A DNA stretch of 64,000 nt from an uncultured Bacilli bacterium (GTDB taxonomy: Bacteria; Bacillota_I; Bacilli_A; RFN20; CAG-826): assembly GCA_944349595.1 (NCBI GenBank), contig CALVNF010000001.1, positions 124,001 to 188,000 on the forward strand, read 5' to 3'. Both the position numbers and the translations under genes were made by a program. This document shows positions 18,453 to 27,520 of the stretch, piece after piece. Positions within the stretch are counted from its first letter, which is position 1. The number at the start of each line of letters is the position of its first letter. The notes beneath the pieces were generated by a model, which ran no database searches, was not told the DNA's origin, and was given only the letters and a program-made list of their open reading frames with translations.

Positions 18453-20435
18453 ATGAAAGTAAAATATTTAACTTTAATATTAGGAACTTGTTTATTAGCT
18501 TCTTGTGGTCCAAGCACAACTACAAGTCAAACTACTAATAATTCAAGCCAAACAACAACTAGTACTACAACTAGTACATCTAATACCACTAGCACAACAA
18601 CTTCAAATACTACAACCTCAAGTACTACAACAACTAGTGTTAATGAAAAACCTAGTAAATTGTCAATTGAAGATGTAATGGTTAAATTAGATGATTCTTA
18701 TGATATTGAAATAAATCAATATAATAGTGCTAAATTAAATACAATTACTAATAGTGGTGATTTAATAAAAGAAGTAAGAAATGAAGAATGGACAAGATAT
18801 CAAGATGATACAACAGGAATTACTGGAGATTTATCATATGTTGTTAAAGATGTATCAACATTAGAAGTTGATGCTAATTATACAGATACTTTTGATGGAA
18901 TTATTACTTCTAAAAGATATACTGAAGGAAATCAAAGTGCTGATATCTTTTATTATATTTATGATTATGCAAAAGATGGAAAAGAAAGACAACCTTGGAG
19001 TGATGATGCAAATAGACTCCCAATAGTTGATTCTGGAAGCGCCAGTGAAGATGGTGTTAGTTATTTATTAAGAAGTAGTTTAAATGGACAATTATCTTTA
19101 CAATCAAGTTTAAGAATTAGTCAATTCTTATCAACTAATTTAGTTAATAATGTTGATTTAACTGGTGTAACATTACCAGAATTTGAAATTCAATATACCG
19201 ATGATGTTGCAATTTATACATTAGAAGATTTTGCATATGAAGCATCAAGCGATGGACTTATTCAAGAATATTCATATGATGTAAGCTTTACATTAGAATT
19301 TAAAACTAATAAATTTATTAGTGGATCAACAACTCTTAGATTATCTGAATATTATGAAGATGCAAAAGATGATGTTTATGTCTCAGAAGTAATCAATAAT
19401 TATGAAGTTAATTATGGAGATAGATCAAATTCATCCTCAAATCCTGATTTAATTAATCCTGAAGATTATTTCTTAGCAGAAGTTACACAAGTTGCAGCTT
19501 ATTATTACGATAACGGAAATAAAGTATATGTAGAAAATAACGCAGTTCCATTTGGAAAATTTGTCAGATTTGAAGCTTTAGAATATAAACCTGCGAAAGC
19601 TGTTGATATTGAAATGGAAGTTGTTAAGTCAAGTAATAGTGAAGTTGCAGAAGTTAGTGATGGCACTGCATATATTGTTGGATTAGGTGAAGTTAGTTTA
19701 GATTTAGAATCATTAACTGGAGTCACATTTAAAACAACAATTAATATTCCACCAGTTGTTTTAAATGAAATTGCATATGTTGATTTATATTCTGGTGTTG
19801 AAATTGAAAATAATGGAGATGCTGGAGTTACAAGAACAATTTATACAAATACAACTTATACAAATATTAATATCTATGCTAGACCAGAAGGCGCTGATGT
19901 TACATTAATTGATTATAGAGTTGATAAAGAAGGTTTAATTGAATTAACAACAATTGAAACCAACGTTAATAAATTCCATAAAGAATTACAATTAAAAGTA
20001 GTCGGGGAAATAACTGAGCCAACAGAAGTTACAGTTACATTCTTTAATAAAGAAGACGAAAGTGTAAATTATTCAGTTACTTATACAATTAAAAATAAAT
20101 ACAGCGTTGAAGAAATGCAAGAATTCTTATCAACACATAAATTTGAACATGATTATTTATTTGATCCAAGTCAAGTTTGGAGATTATCATTTACTAAAAC
20201 AACTGGACATGTTGACATAATTAAACAATCAAATGATACAGAAGAAATATTAGGTACAATTGATTTTAATTATACATATGATGGAAATGGTACATTAAAT
20301 GTAACTTACACCGGAGAAGATGATTGGGAAGAACTTCCACTTGTTAAAATTACATTAGATGGAACAAAAATTGTATTTTCAACTGAAGATGAAATTACAA
20401 CTACAAGAACTTATTATTTAGTTAACGAGGCATAA
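18453..20435 (+). CDS. Thr/Ser-linker lipoprotein, paralogous style to 16283 gene
   Basis: 660 residues. Lipobox 'LLASC' (Cys18) followed by about 45 residues of almost pure Thr/Ser. The body is acidic and beta-rich. It shares with the preceding lipoprotein the layout of a folded central domain, an Ig-like part ('VEMEVVKSSNSEVAEVSDGTAYIVG'-type Big2 pattern near residues 390-420) and a C-terminal 'LS..HKF' domain that closes with a lipocalin-like strand series. RBS AAAGGAGG. No catalytic motif. Lies directly after a terminator hairpin and 3 bp before the next lipoprotein. Confidence 0.72.
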   Translation: MKVKYLTLILGTCLLASCGPSTTTSQTTNNSSQTTTSTTTSTSNTTSTTTSNTTTSSTTTTSVNEKPSKLSIEDVMVKLDDSYDIEINQYNSAKLNTITNSGDLIKEVRNEEWTRYQDDTTGITGDLSYVVKDVSTLEVDANYTDTFDGIITSKRYTEGNQSADIFYYIYDYAKDGKERQPWSDDANRLPIVDSGSASEDGVSYLLRSSLNGQLSLQSSLRISQFLSTNLVNNVDLTGVTLPEFEIQYTDDVAIYTLEDFAYEASSDGLIQEYSYDVSFTLEFKTNKFISGSTTLRLSEYYEDAKDDVYVSEVINNYEVNYGDRSNSSSNPDLINPEDYFLAEVTQVAAYYYDNGNKVYVENNAVPFGKFVRFEALEYKPAKAVDIEMEVVKSSNSEVAEVSDGTAYIVGLGEVSLDLESLTGVTFKTTINIPPVVLNEIAYVDLYSGVEIENNGDAGVTRTIYTNTTYTNINIYARPEGADVTLIDYRVDKEGLIELTTIETNVNKFHKELQLKVVGEITEPTEVTVTFFNKEDESVNYSVTYTIKNKYSVEEMQEFLSTHKFEHDYLFDPSQVWRLSFTKTTGHVDIIKQSNDTEEILGTIDFNYTYDGNGTLNVTYTGEDDWEELPLVKITLDGTKIVFSTEDEITTTRTYYLVNEA

Positions 20436-20438
20436 TTT

Positions 20439-21326
20439 ATGAAAAAAAGTTTAGTTTTGCTCACAATTTTGCCAATTTTAGTTGGTTGTAATAATGTTGA
20501 TTCAACAACTCTTAGTAATCAAACAACTACTACAACTTCAACTACAACAAGTCAAACAACAACTTCAAATACAACTAATACAACAACTACTACAACTAGT
20601 GAAACAGTTGATGAATTAGAAAACCAAGTCTTATATTTAGAAAGTTTTAAAGATTTAATTGGTGAAACTTTTGATGAATCAGATGTAATTGGTTTTAGTT
20701 ATGTTGGAGATTATGTTGACTCTTATCCACTTGAAATTGAATACTCTCAAAAAGGCGAAGTAACTTTATATAAAAATGATATTTTAAATAATGAATATGA
20801 AGTTAGTTTTTCAGATGGAGATGCTAATAAAGAAATTATTCAAGTTAGAAAATCTGGTAATTTATTATATGTAATTCAAGGTTTATTTAATGGAACTAAT
20901 TATGACACAACTGCATGTGAATCATATATTTCAACATCTCAAGCAATGGATTTATATTATAGTGTTGGTTTCTTTGATTCATTTAAATTAAATGTAATTG
21001 ATTCTGTAGTTAGTTATGTAAATACTTATAAAGATACTTATAATGTAAGTCTTGAATATAACTTTGAAGATGTTGATTTATCAAGTGATGGAGATAAATA
21101 TTTATACATTAAGTTAAGTATTATAAGTTCTGGTAGTGTATTATTTTCTTTTGAAAGAGAAGATAACATTACAATTGAAAATAAAAAAGTTACATATTCT
21201 GATTCAACATACCTTATTAGTCAACAAGATGGTGTAAATCAACAATATCGTAATAATAAAAATACATATAAATTTGGTGAATTAGAAGAATATACTGGAC
21301 AATTATTAAGTACAACCGTTAATTAA
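20439..21326 (+). CDS. Small Thr-linker lipoprotein, unknown function
   Basis: 295 residues. Signal peptide 'MKKSLVLLTILPILVGC' with lipobox Cys17, then a Thr/Ser/Asn spacer to about 58. The mature part is acidic and Tyr/Ser-rich with no recognised domain. Only 3 bp separate it from the preceding stop, and GAGG inside that gene's end serves as RBS, so the two are co-translated. A strong terminator follows. Confidence 0.68.
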   Translation: MKKSLVLLTILPILVGCNNVDSTTLSNQTTTTTSTTTSQTTTSNTTNTTTTTTSETVDELENQVLYLESFKDLIGETFDESDVIGFSYVGDYVDSYPLEIEYSQKGEVTLYKNDILNNEYEVSFSDGDANKEIIQVRKSGNLLYVIQGLFNGTNYDTTACESYISTSQAMDLYYSVGFFDSFKLNVIDSVVSYVNTYKDTYNVSLEYNFEDVDLSSDGDKYLYIKLSIISSGSVLFSFEREDNITIENKKVTYSDSTYLISQQDGVNQQYRNNKNTYKFGELEEYTGQLLSTTVN

Positions 21327-21347
21327 TTAAAATTAATTTAAATAATA

Positions 21348-21376
21348 AAGCGTGTAGATTTTCTACACGCTTTTTA
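21348..21376 (+). terminator. Rho-independent terminator
   Basis: Nine-bp perfect stem GCGTGTAGA/TCTACACGC with a TTT loop, then TTTTTATA. It ends the lipoprotein cluster. Confidence 0.93.
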
Positions 21377-21548
21377 TATAGCATCTAAATGACTATTCTC
21401 ACATTTTTTATGAAACTTTTAGAAAAAAGTTGCAGAAATGACGATTTTTTAGTGCTTAAAAATTCAATGTTTAAACTTAGAGATGTAATATTATTAAATT
21501 GTTTATTATCTTTTGTAGTTATTAAATTTGATAAATTGAAAGAAAAAA

Positions 21549-22844
21549 CTAAAACTCCAAACTATTTTTATTTAATAAAAAATCTTTAATTCCAATCATT
21601 AAATAACCTTTTTCATTATATCTTGGGATAATATTTTCATAAGTAATTATTATTTTTTTAAAAGAATCATCAATTTTATCAAAAGGTCTAACCTCTTGTC
21701 TTCTTTTTTCATCATCTGATATGTTATAAGCAGATTGAATGTAATATCTTTTACTTCCTAAATTACATACGAAATCGACTTCATATTGTTTTTTACTTCT
21801 AATATTTTCATTATTTTTTTCAAAAACTTCAACTACTCCAACATCAATATTATATCCTCGATATCTTAATTCATTATAAATGATATTTTCCATAATATGT
21901 GTAATTTCAATTTGTCTAAAATCTAATCTTGCATTTCTTAATCCGATATCTTCAAAATATATTTTAAACGGAGTATTAATATATCTTTTTCTTTTTATAT
22001 CATATCTTTTAGATATACTTATCATAAAGGAATCTTCTAAATATTGTATATATTTTGATATAGTTAAATTAGAAATATTTACTTTTTTAATACTTTTAAA
22101 AGTATTTGATAATTTACTTGGATTAACTAAAGTTGATATACCTGATGCTAAAATATCGAGCAATTCACCAATATTTTCATCATTTTCAAGATTATATCTA
22201 TTAACAATATCTTTTAAATAAACATCTTTTATTTGTAATTTTAAATATTGGGTTTTTTGTTCTTTTGTTTTCATTGAACAAAGAGATGGTAAACCACCAA
22301 AAAGTATATATTCATTAAATGCTTGTTCAAATTCTCCATTATAAACACTAAAAAATTCAGAAAAACTCAATGGCATTATATGAATTTGATCTCCTCTTCC
22401 TCTAAATTCTGTAATTACATCACTTGATAAAAATTTTGAATTACTACCAGTTACATAAATATCTAAATTTTCTTTTCTCATATATCCATTTAAAACTGCT
22501 TCAAAGCAATCTAGATTTTGAACTTCATCAAGTAGTAAGTAATATTGTTCATCGTCTTCTATTTTATTATTTATAAAATTTATAAATTTATTTGGATCAA
22601 CCCTTTTATTATTTTTACTAAGATTAATAAAATCTTCACCAATTAAACTTAAATCATCAGCTGAGTCAAAGGCAAATTTAATAATATGATCTGGAAGAAT
22701 ACCTTCTTGTAATAAGTGTTCATAAAATAACTTATTTAGTAAATATGATTTTCCGCTTCTTCTAATGCCAGTTATTATTTTAATTAAACCATTATGTTTT
22801 CTTATTATTAAATCATTTAAATATTCATCTCTTTTAATTTCCAT
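21549..22844 (-). CDS. AAA ATPase with DUF4143-type C-terminus, family A copy 2
   Basis: 431 residues, close paralogue of the gene at 6457-7710. Walker A 'GIRRSGKS' (26-33), Walker B 'YYLLLDEVQ', sensor 'VTGSN', 'EFRGRGDQIHIMPLSFSEFF', and a C-terminal DUF4143 part with 'HIMENIIYNELRYRG', 'YEVDFVCN' and 'YYIQSA'. As in the other family-A copies the nuclease-like ExK is replaced (IQS), so cleavage activity is unlikely. Start is the ATG 13 bp after the leader palindrome; the Shine-Dalgarno (ACAGG) is weak. Convergent with the lipoprotein cluster, and downstream of a TetR gene on the same strand but with its own promoter. Function unknown. Confidence 0.85.
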   Translation of the reverse strand: MEIKRDEYLNDLIIRKHNGLIKIITGIRRSGKSYLLNKLFYEHLLQEGILPDHIIKFAFDSADDLSLIGEDFINLSKNNKRVDPNKFINFINNKIEDDEQYYLLLDEVQNLDCFEAVLNGYMRKENLDIYVTGSNSKFLSSDVITEFRGRGDQIHIMPLSFSEFFSVYNGEFEQAFNEYILFGGLPSLCSMKTKEQKTQYLKLQIKDVYLKDIVNRYNLENDENIGELLDILASGISTLVNPSKLSNTFKSIKKVNISNLTISKYIQYLEDSFMISISKRYDIKRKRYINTPFKIYFEDIGLRNARLDFRQIEITHIMENIIYNELRYRGYNIDVGVVEVFEKNNENIRSKKQYEVDFVCNLGSKRYYIQSAYNISDDEKRRQEVRPFDKIDDSFKKIIITYENIIPRYNEKGYLMIGIKDFLLNKNSLEF

Positions 22845-22856
22845 AAATTTTAAACC

Positions 22857-22977
22857 TGTAAAAATTTCGTTGCATTTGCACCATTTATTTACATATATTA
22901 TAGTATTTTATCTCTTTAATAACAATAATTTCCTGTATTGTTGATGAAATTTTGTTGTAAATACACCAAAATTTTTA
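22857..22977 (-). promoter_or_regulatory. Promoter bracketed by palindromic repeats, ATPase A2
   Basis: Minus-strand order: 34-bp palindrome at 22944-22977 (centre GTAAATAC), -35 TTGTTA (22920-22925), 17-bp spacer, -10 TATAAT (22897-22902), then a second, inverted copy centred at 22875.5 (about 22859-22892) that matches the first at about 24 of 34 positions. Centre spacing is 85 bp, 11-12 bp more than at the other two family-A genes, i.e. one helical turn. Confidence 0.68.
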
Positions 22978-23028
22978 AAATTTTAATCAAATTTGATGAA
23001 TTTTAATAAAATTATGCATTTTTATTAT

Positions 23029-23109
23029 GTAATGCAACAAAATTTTAATAAAATACTAATAATAATAAGGAAACTGTTAAATTTAGTTGCAAATACACCA
23101 AAATTTTAA
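23029..23109. repeat. Additional operator-like copies next to tetR 3' end
   Basis: A third 34-bp copy (23076-23109) of the A2 palindrome, sharing the word AAATACACCAAAATTTT exactly with the copy at 22944-22977, and a degenerate half copy at about 23029-23050 (TGCAACAAAATTTTAA). The outer arms AAACTGTTAAA/TTTAACAGTTT could also fold as a tetR transcript hairpin. The array ends 13 bp from the tetR stop. Confidence 0.55.
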
Positions 23110-23121
23110 CAGTTTTAAAAT

Positions 23122-23688
23122 TTACTTAAACAAATTATAATTTATTTTTTGAATTTTATTTGCAAGTGATTTTGAAGATTCATCAAAATCATTATAAATC
23201 CAATTAACAAGTAAACTCAAAGAACCATATATTGAAAATGTAAATAAATCATTTAAATATTTATGATCATATTTTTTTAAGTATTTATTATTTATTGTTG
23301 TTTTTGTGTATACATCTTGAGCATATTTAATTAGCTTTTGTAAAAATGGTGAATTTATTCCATCTTTTAATAATACTTTAATAATATCACCCATCTTTTT
23401 AACATAATCAATTAGATTTTTAATAAAATCTATATCAAGATAATTAAAAATTTGAATTTTATTTAATTCGTTTTCAATCTGATTTGATATTTCTTCTGAA
23501 ATCGTATCATAAACATCATAAATGTCATAAAAATTATTATAAAAAGTAGATCTATTAACTTTTGCTTCAAAACACAATTCTTTTACAGTTATTTCATCTA
23601 AGTTATTAGTTTTTAACAAATTAACTAATGCATCTTCAATCATTTTTTTAGTAATTATTGAACGAATATCTTTTGATTCTTTTTTCAT
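23122..23688 (-). CDS. TetR/AcrR family transcriptional regulator
   Basis: 188 residues. N-terminal helix-turn-helix: 'KKMIEDALVNLLKTNNLDEITVKELCFEAKVNRSTFYNNFYDIYDVYD' (about 14-61), with the TetR signature 'TVKELC-EA-VNRSTFY-NF'. The C-terminal ligand/dimer domain is helical and resembles the TetR_C_11-like group found next to export genes. RBS AAGAGGT. Divergent from an ABC ATPase/permease pair, with palindromes in the 125-bp gap, so it most likely represses that transporter. Inducer unknown. Confidence 0.85.
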   Translation of the reverse strand: MKKESKDIRSIITKKMIEDALVNLLKTNNLDEITVKELCFEAKVNRSTFYNNFYDIYDVYDTISEEISNQIENELNKIQIFNYLDIDFIKNLIDYVKKMGDIIKVLLKDGINSPFLQKLIKYAQDVYTKTTINNKYLKKYDHKYLNDLFTFSIYGSLSLLVNWIYNDFDESSKSLANKIQKINYNLFK

Positions 23689-23732
23689 AAATTAAACCTC
23701 TTGTTTTATTATTATAATAATTAAACAATTTA

Positions 23733-23805
23733 TAGACAAGTGTCTAAAAATTATACAAATATACAATAATTATATTATTGTAAAATAACCTTATTTTTCC
23801 ATAAT
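23733..23805 (+). promoter_or_regulatory. Divergent tetR/ABC control region with two palindromes
   Basis: TAGACA-AG-TGTCTA at 23733-23746 and CAATAAT-TAT-ATTATTG at 23764-23780 are inverted repeats; the second overlaps the -35 TTGTAA (23778-23783) of the ABC gene. With a 16-bp spacer the -10 is CATAAT (23800-23805), 8 nt before the ATG at 23814. No Shine-Dalgarno. The palindromes are candidate TetR operators. Confidence 0.55.
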
Positions 23806-23813
23806 ATATAATT

Positions 23814-24533
23814 ATGGAAAATAAAGAAAAAAAAGAAATTTTAAAAGCAAATAACTTAATTAAAACATTTATAGTTGGTGACACTAAATTAAATGCTGTT
23901 GATGGCATTTCCTTTAGTATTAATCAAGGAGAATTAGTTATTATTCTAGGGCCAAGTGGCGCTGGTAAAACAACGCTATTAAATTTAATTGGTGGAATGG
24001 ATAATGCAACAAGTGGTGAATTAATTGTTGATGGTAAAGACATTGCCAAAATGAATCGAAAAGAATTGACACTATATCGAAGAAATGATGTTGGTTTTGT
24101 CTTTCAATTTTATAATTTAATGGCCAATTTAACAGCCTTAGAAAATGTTGAACTTGCAACAGAATTAAAAAAAGATTCACTAAAACCAGAAGATATTTTA
24201 GAAAAAGTTGGTTTAAAAGAAAGAATGAAAAACTTTCCTGCTCAATTATCGGGCGGAGAACAACAAAGAGTATCAATTGCTAGAGCAATTGCAAAAAATC
24301 CTAAGATTATTTTATGTGATGAACCAACGGGTGCATTAGATTATGTAACTGGCAAAAATATATTAAAGTTATTATCAGATATTTCAAAAAAAGATAATAA
24401 AACAGTTATTATTGTCACTCATAATAGTGCTTTAAAAGATATTGGTGACAAAGTATTTAAAATTAAAAATGGAAAAATAGAAGAAGAAATAATCAATGTT
24501 CATCCAATGAATATTGATGAGGTTGAGTGGTAG
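23814..24533 (+). CDS. ABC transporter ATP-binding protein, MacB/LolD type
   Basis: 239 residues. Walker A 'GPSGAGKT' (46-53), Q-loop 'FVFQFYNLM', signature 'LSGGEQQRVSIARA', Walker B 'ILCDEPTGALD', H-loop 'VTHNSAL'. This is the standard ATPase for FtsX/MacB-type permeases, which act by mechanotransmission or peptide/lipid extrusion at the membrane rather than classical import. The stop codon overlaps the permease GTG start by one base. No ribosome-binding site; candidate leaderless start. Probably regulated by the divergent TetR gene. Confidence 0.9.
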   Translation: MENKEKKEILKANNLIKTFIVGDTKLNAVDGISFSINQGELVIILGPSGAGKTTLLNLIGGMDNATSGELIVDGKDIAKMNRKELTLYRRNDVGFVFQFYNLMANLTALENVELATELKKDSLKPEDILEKVGLKERMKNFPAQLSGGEQQRVSIARAIAKNPKIILCDEPTGALDYVTGKNILKLLSDISKKDNKTVIIVTHNSALKDIGDKVFKIKNGKIEEEIINVHPMNIDEVEW

Positions 24534-26455
24534 TGACTAGTTTTTTAAAGTCAGTTATTAGGATGTTTAAAAAGAACATTCTAAGATTAATATTTATGGT
24601 TGGAATCATCTTAATCGGTGTTGCTTTTGTTTCAGGTTTAAGTGTTTCTGGAAATATTATTAAAAATTCTATTAACACATATTATGATGGAGAAAAAGTT
24701 AGTGATGTTATTTTAAAAGCAACTAATGAAGATGGAATTTCTCAAGATGATGTAAATAAAATAAAAGAATTAGATTTTGTAGATGGAATTTACTCCTTTT
24801 TTATGTATGACATAAATATGGGTGAAGATAAAGGAGATTATAGAATATATTTACTAGATTATGATAATTTACCATTTAATTATATTGATCTAATTGAAGG
24901 AAATTACCCTCAAGAAATAAATCAAATAGTAATAGAGAAAACTGGTCAAAGTAATAAAATTTATAATATTGGAGATGTGATTTCTTTTACACTAGATAAT
25001 CAATATCTACCTTTAGATTTGAGTGTAGAGGTATCTGGAATTGTTTCAAATCCATTATATTTAGCAAAGCAAAAAGAATATTCTCAAAATACAATTGATG
25101 GATCAACTCCTGATATTAATTCAACAGATACAAGTAATCTTAGACAAATTGATTGTATTTTTTACATTGATACAGATATATTAACTGAATTTTTAGGTGA
25201 TGCCTTTAAAGATGCATCAGATGTAATTATGTCATTAATTCCAAAAACTGATGCATATATAAAATTTAATAATCTACCAAAAGATAGATTTAGCGATGAA
25301 TATAAAAATAAAGTAAATGAAAATATAGAAATAATTAAAGATACAATAAATAATGACAATTATGCATATATTGGTTTATCTAGTAATTTATCTTATCGAA
25401 GTATTTTAGAATATACCGATAAAGTTGATGTATTAGCATTAATTTTCCCAGTATTTTTTATTGCAGTTAGTGCTTTAGTAACACTTGTCACAACTACTAG
25501 ATTAATTGAAGATGAAAGAGGAGTCATTGGAACCTATATGACTCTTGGAATATCAAGAAATAAAATATTAATGAAATATTTATCTTTTGGATTAATTTCT
25601 GGAATACTAGGATTAGGATTAGGATTTTTAATTGGATTAACTTCAATTCCTCCAATTATTTATAATGCATTTACAATATCTTATTTTATGCCAGAAGTAA
25701 TGGACTTTAATTTTAGTTTCTTAATTGGTGGAATTAGTAGTGCTTTATTATTTATTATTGTTTTATTGATAACATTTATATTAGTTTATAAATATACTAA
25801 TATTCAACCAGCTGATTTATTAAGACCAAAAGCTCCAAAACCTGGAAAAAAGATATTATTAGAAAGAATTCCATTTATTTGGAAACATTTAAGTTTTTCA
25901 TTTAAGTCAACATTTAGAAATTTATTTAGACAAAAATTGCACCTAATAATGACAATTTTAAGCGTAGCCGGAAGTACCGTTTTAATCTTTTGTGGATTTG
26001 GTTTAGTTGATGTATCAAATGGATTAAGTGATAATCCAGATCTTGCCAGTATGCTTGGAAGTTTAAAATTAATTAGCTTTATTATTGTCTTATTTGCAGT
26101 AATTTTGTGTCTATTAGTTGTCTTTAATTTAACAAATATGAATATTTCTGAAAGAGAAAGAGAATTAGCCACATTAAAAGTTCTAGGTTATAATGATTTT
26201 GAATGTTCAATGTATACTTTTAGAGAAATATTAATATCTTCTATTTTTGGAATAATAATTGGTTTACCACTTGGTTATTTATTGCTTAGTTTTGTTTTAG
26301 ATTATGTTGATTTAGGCAATATGTCTTATGTTAATTGGTATTCTTATTTAATTTGTGTGATTGTAATTTTAATAGCTGTATTAATTGTCAATATATTATT
26401 AAATCGTAATATAAGAAAAATTAATATGTCTGATAGTTTAAAATCTGTTGAATAA
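24533..26455 (+). CDS. FtsX-like ABC permease, two FtsX domains
   Basis: About 640 residues from the GTG at 24533 (GTG at 24527 is an alternative). N-terminal helix ('ILRLIFMVGIILIGVAFVSGL'), an extracytoplasmic domain of about 260 residues, three helices with the FtsX motif 'LIEDERGVIGTYMTLGISRNKI', then a second FtsX unit with 'ISERERELATLKVLGYNDFE' and three more helices. This duplicated layout matches Firmicute exporters for antimicrobials or signalling peptides. Pairs with the upstream ATPase; substrate unknown. Confidence 0.87.
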   Translation: MTSFLKSVIRMFKKNILRLIFMVGIILIGVAFVSGLSVSGNIIKNSINTYYDGEKVSDVILKATNEDGISQDDVNKIKELDFVDGIYSFFMYDINMGEDKGDYRIYLLDYDNLPFNYIDLIEGNYPQEINQIVIEKTGQSNKIYNIGDVISFTLDNQYLPLDLSVEVSGIVSNPLYLAKQKEYSQNTIDGSTPDINSTDTSNLRQIDCIFYIDTDILTEFLGDAFKDASDVIMSLIPKTDAYIKFNNLPKDRFSDEYKNKVNENIEIIKDTINNDNYAYIGLSSNLSYRSILEYTDKVDVLALIFPVFFIAVSALVTLVTTTRLIEDERGVIGTYMTLGISRNKILMKYLSFGLISGILGLGLGFLIGLTSIPPIIYNAFTISYFMPEVMDFNFSFLIGGISSALLFIIVLLITFILVYKYTNIQPADLLRPKAPKPGKKILLERIPFIWKHLSFSFKSTFRNLFRQKLHLIMTILSVAGSTVLIFCGFGLVDVSNGLSDNPDLASMLGSLKLISFIIVLFAVILCLLVVFNLTNMNISERERELATLKVLGYNDFECSMYTFREILISSIFGIIIGLPLGYLLLSFVLDYVDLGNMSYVNWYSYLICVIVILIAVLIVNILLNRNIRKINMSDSLKSVE

Positions 26456-26592
26456 AAAAATTACAAAAAAATAAGAAAAAAATAATAAGTTATTAAAAGT
26501 GTGCTTTAATTTTTTGTTATCACGAATTTAATATATCTTTAAAATTAAAATGATATAATAAACTTGTTTATTTAAGGAGATTTTAAAAGATT

Positions 26593-27438
26593 ATGAAAAA
26601 ACAATTATTATTAGTATTACCAGTCTTATTAATGGCTCTTACTTCATGTGATGAACCAGGAGAAATTGCTGATATTGGTGATAAAGCAACAAAAGAAGAA
26701 GTTTTAGAAGTTATTAAAAACTATGGTGATTTACCAGAAACTTATTCTGTTAGTCTAAAACAAGAAGTTAGTCTTACTGTTTCAATGAGTGTCGATATGG
26801 CAGGTATGGCAACTAAACAAGAGTCAACTGTAAGTGCAAAAACAGAAGTAGAATTTGCTTATGATTTAAAAACAGAAAATGATCACTATTTTATGATGAC
26901 ACGAAAAATGGAACAATCTTCACCAGATGGAGATGCAACTAATTTAGATTCTAGTTATTCCAAAAAAGATGACGATAAATATATCGGTGTCGTAGTTGAA
27001 GATGATAAAGTAACAGAACAAGATATTACAGAAGATTTCATTGATGAATCAGTTGTTAAGTTTGCTCCTCAATATAGATTATCAGAAGATCAATTAGAAG
27101 GTATTACAACAGTTTATTTTGCTGACAAAGAACCAGAATACTATATTAATAAAGATAATGTAATTACAATTCAAGGTGAATCAACAATGGATCTTTCTGG
27201 TATAATTGGTGGCGGTTCTGGTTCAACACCAGGTATGGATTTCATTATTGAAACTAATGTAAAAATTCAATATGACCAATATGGTATGTTAGTTTTTATG
27301 AAAATGGATGATGGAAGCATTAACTTTGATCAAACTACAGAAGGTATGAGTCTTAAGATGTCTGGAAGTTTATCTATGACTGCAGCAGGTTCTTCAAACG
27401 GTAATGTTGAACACAAAGCTGTCGAACCATTAAAATAA
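26593..27438 (+). CDS. Lipoprotein, first of a tandem paralogous pair
   Basis: 281 residues. Lipobox 'MALTSC' (Cys19); unlike its neighbours it lacks a Thr-rich linker. The mature part shares the segments 'TEFAYD...EN-HY' and 'FADKEPEYYIN-DNVITIQGE' and the ending 'GSSNGNVEH' with the next gene, showing tandem duplication. The fold looks like an all-beta LolA/LppX-type lipoprotein, but this is a guess from strand pattern. Promoter: TATAAT at 26554-26559 with RBS AAGGAG. Terminator follows. Confidence 0.72.
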   Translation: MKKQLLLVLPVLLMALTSCDEPGEIADIGDKATKEEVLEVIKNYGDLPETYSVSLKQEVSLTVSMSVDMAGMATKQESTVSAKTEVEFAYDLKTENDHYFMMTRKMEQSSPDGDATNLDSSYSKKDDDKYIGVVVEDDKVTEQDITEDFIDESVVKFAPQYRLSEDQLEGITTVYFADKEPEYYINKDNVITIQGESTMDLSGIIGGGSGSTPGMDFIIETNVKIQYDQYGMLVFMKMDDGSINFDQTTEGMSLKMSGSLSMTAAGSSNGNVEHKAVEPLK

Positions 27439-27458
27439 TTTAAATTTGTCAATTCAAT

Positions 27459-27487
27459 AAAAATATCGGCATTTCGCCGATATTTTT
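27459..27487 (+). terminator. Rho-independent terminator
   Basis: Stem AAAATATCGGC/GCCGATATTTT with a 5-nt loop (ATTTC), ending in a T-rich tail; located between the paralogous lipoprotein genes. Confidence 0.87.
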
Positions 27488-27520
27488 ATGTCTAATAGAT
27501 ATATAAGAAAGGAAATTATT

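Noticed and set aside
21389-21589. Possible 66-aa ORF after the lipoprotein cluster
   Set aside because: No RBS, lies just after a terminator, and overlaps the end of the opposite-strand ATPase gene; AT-rich chance frame.
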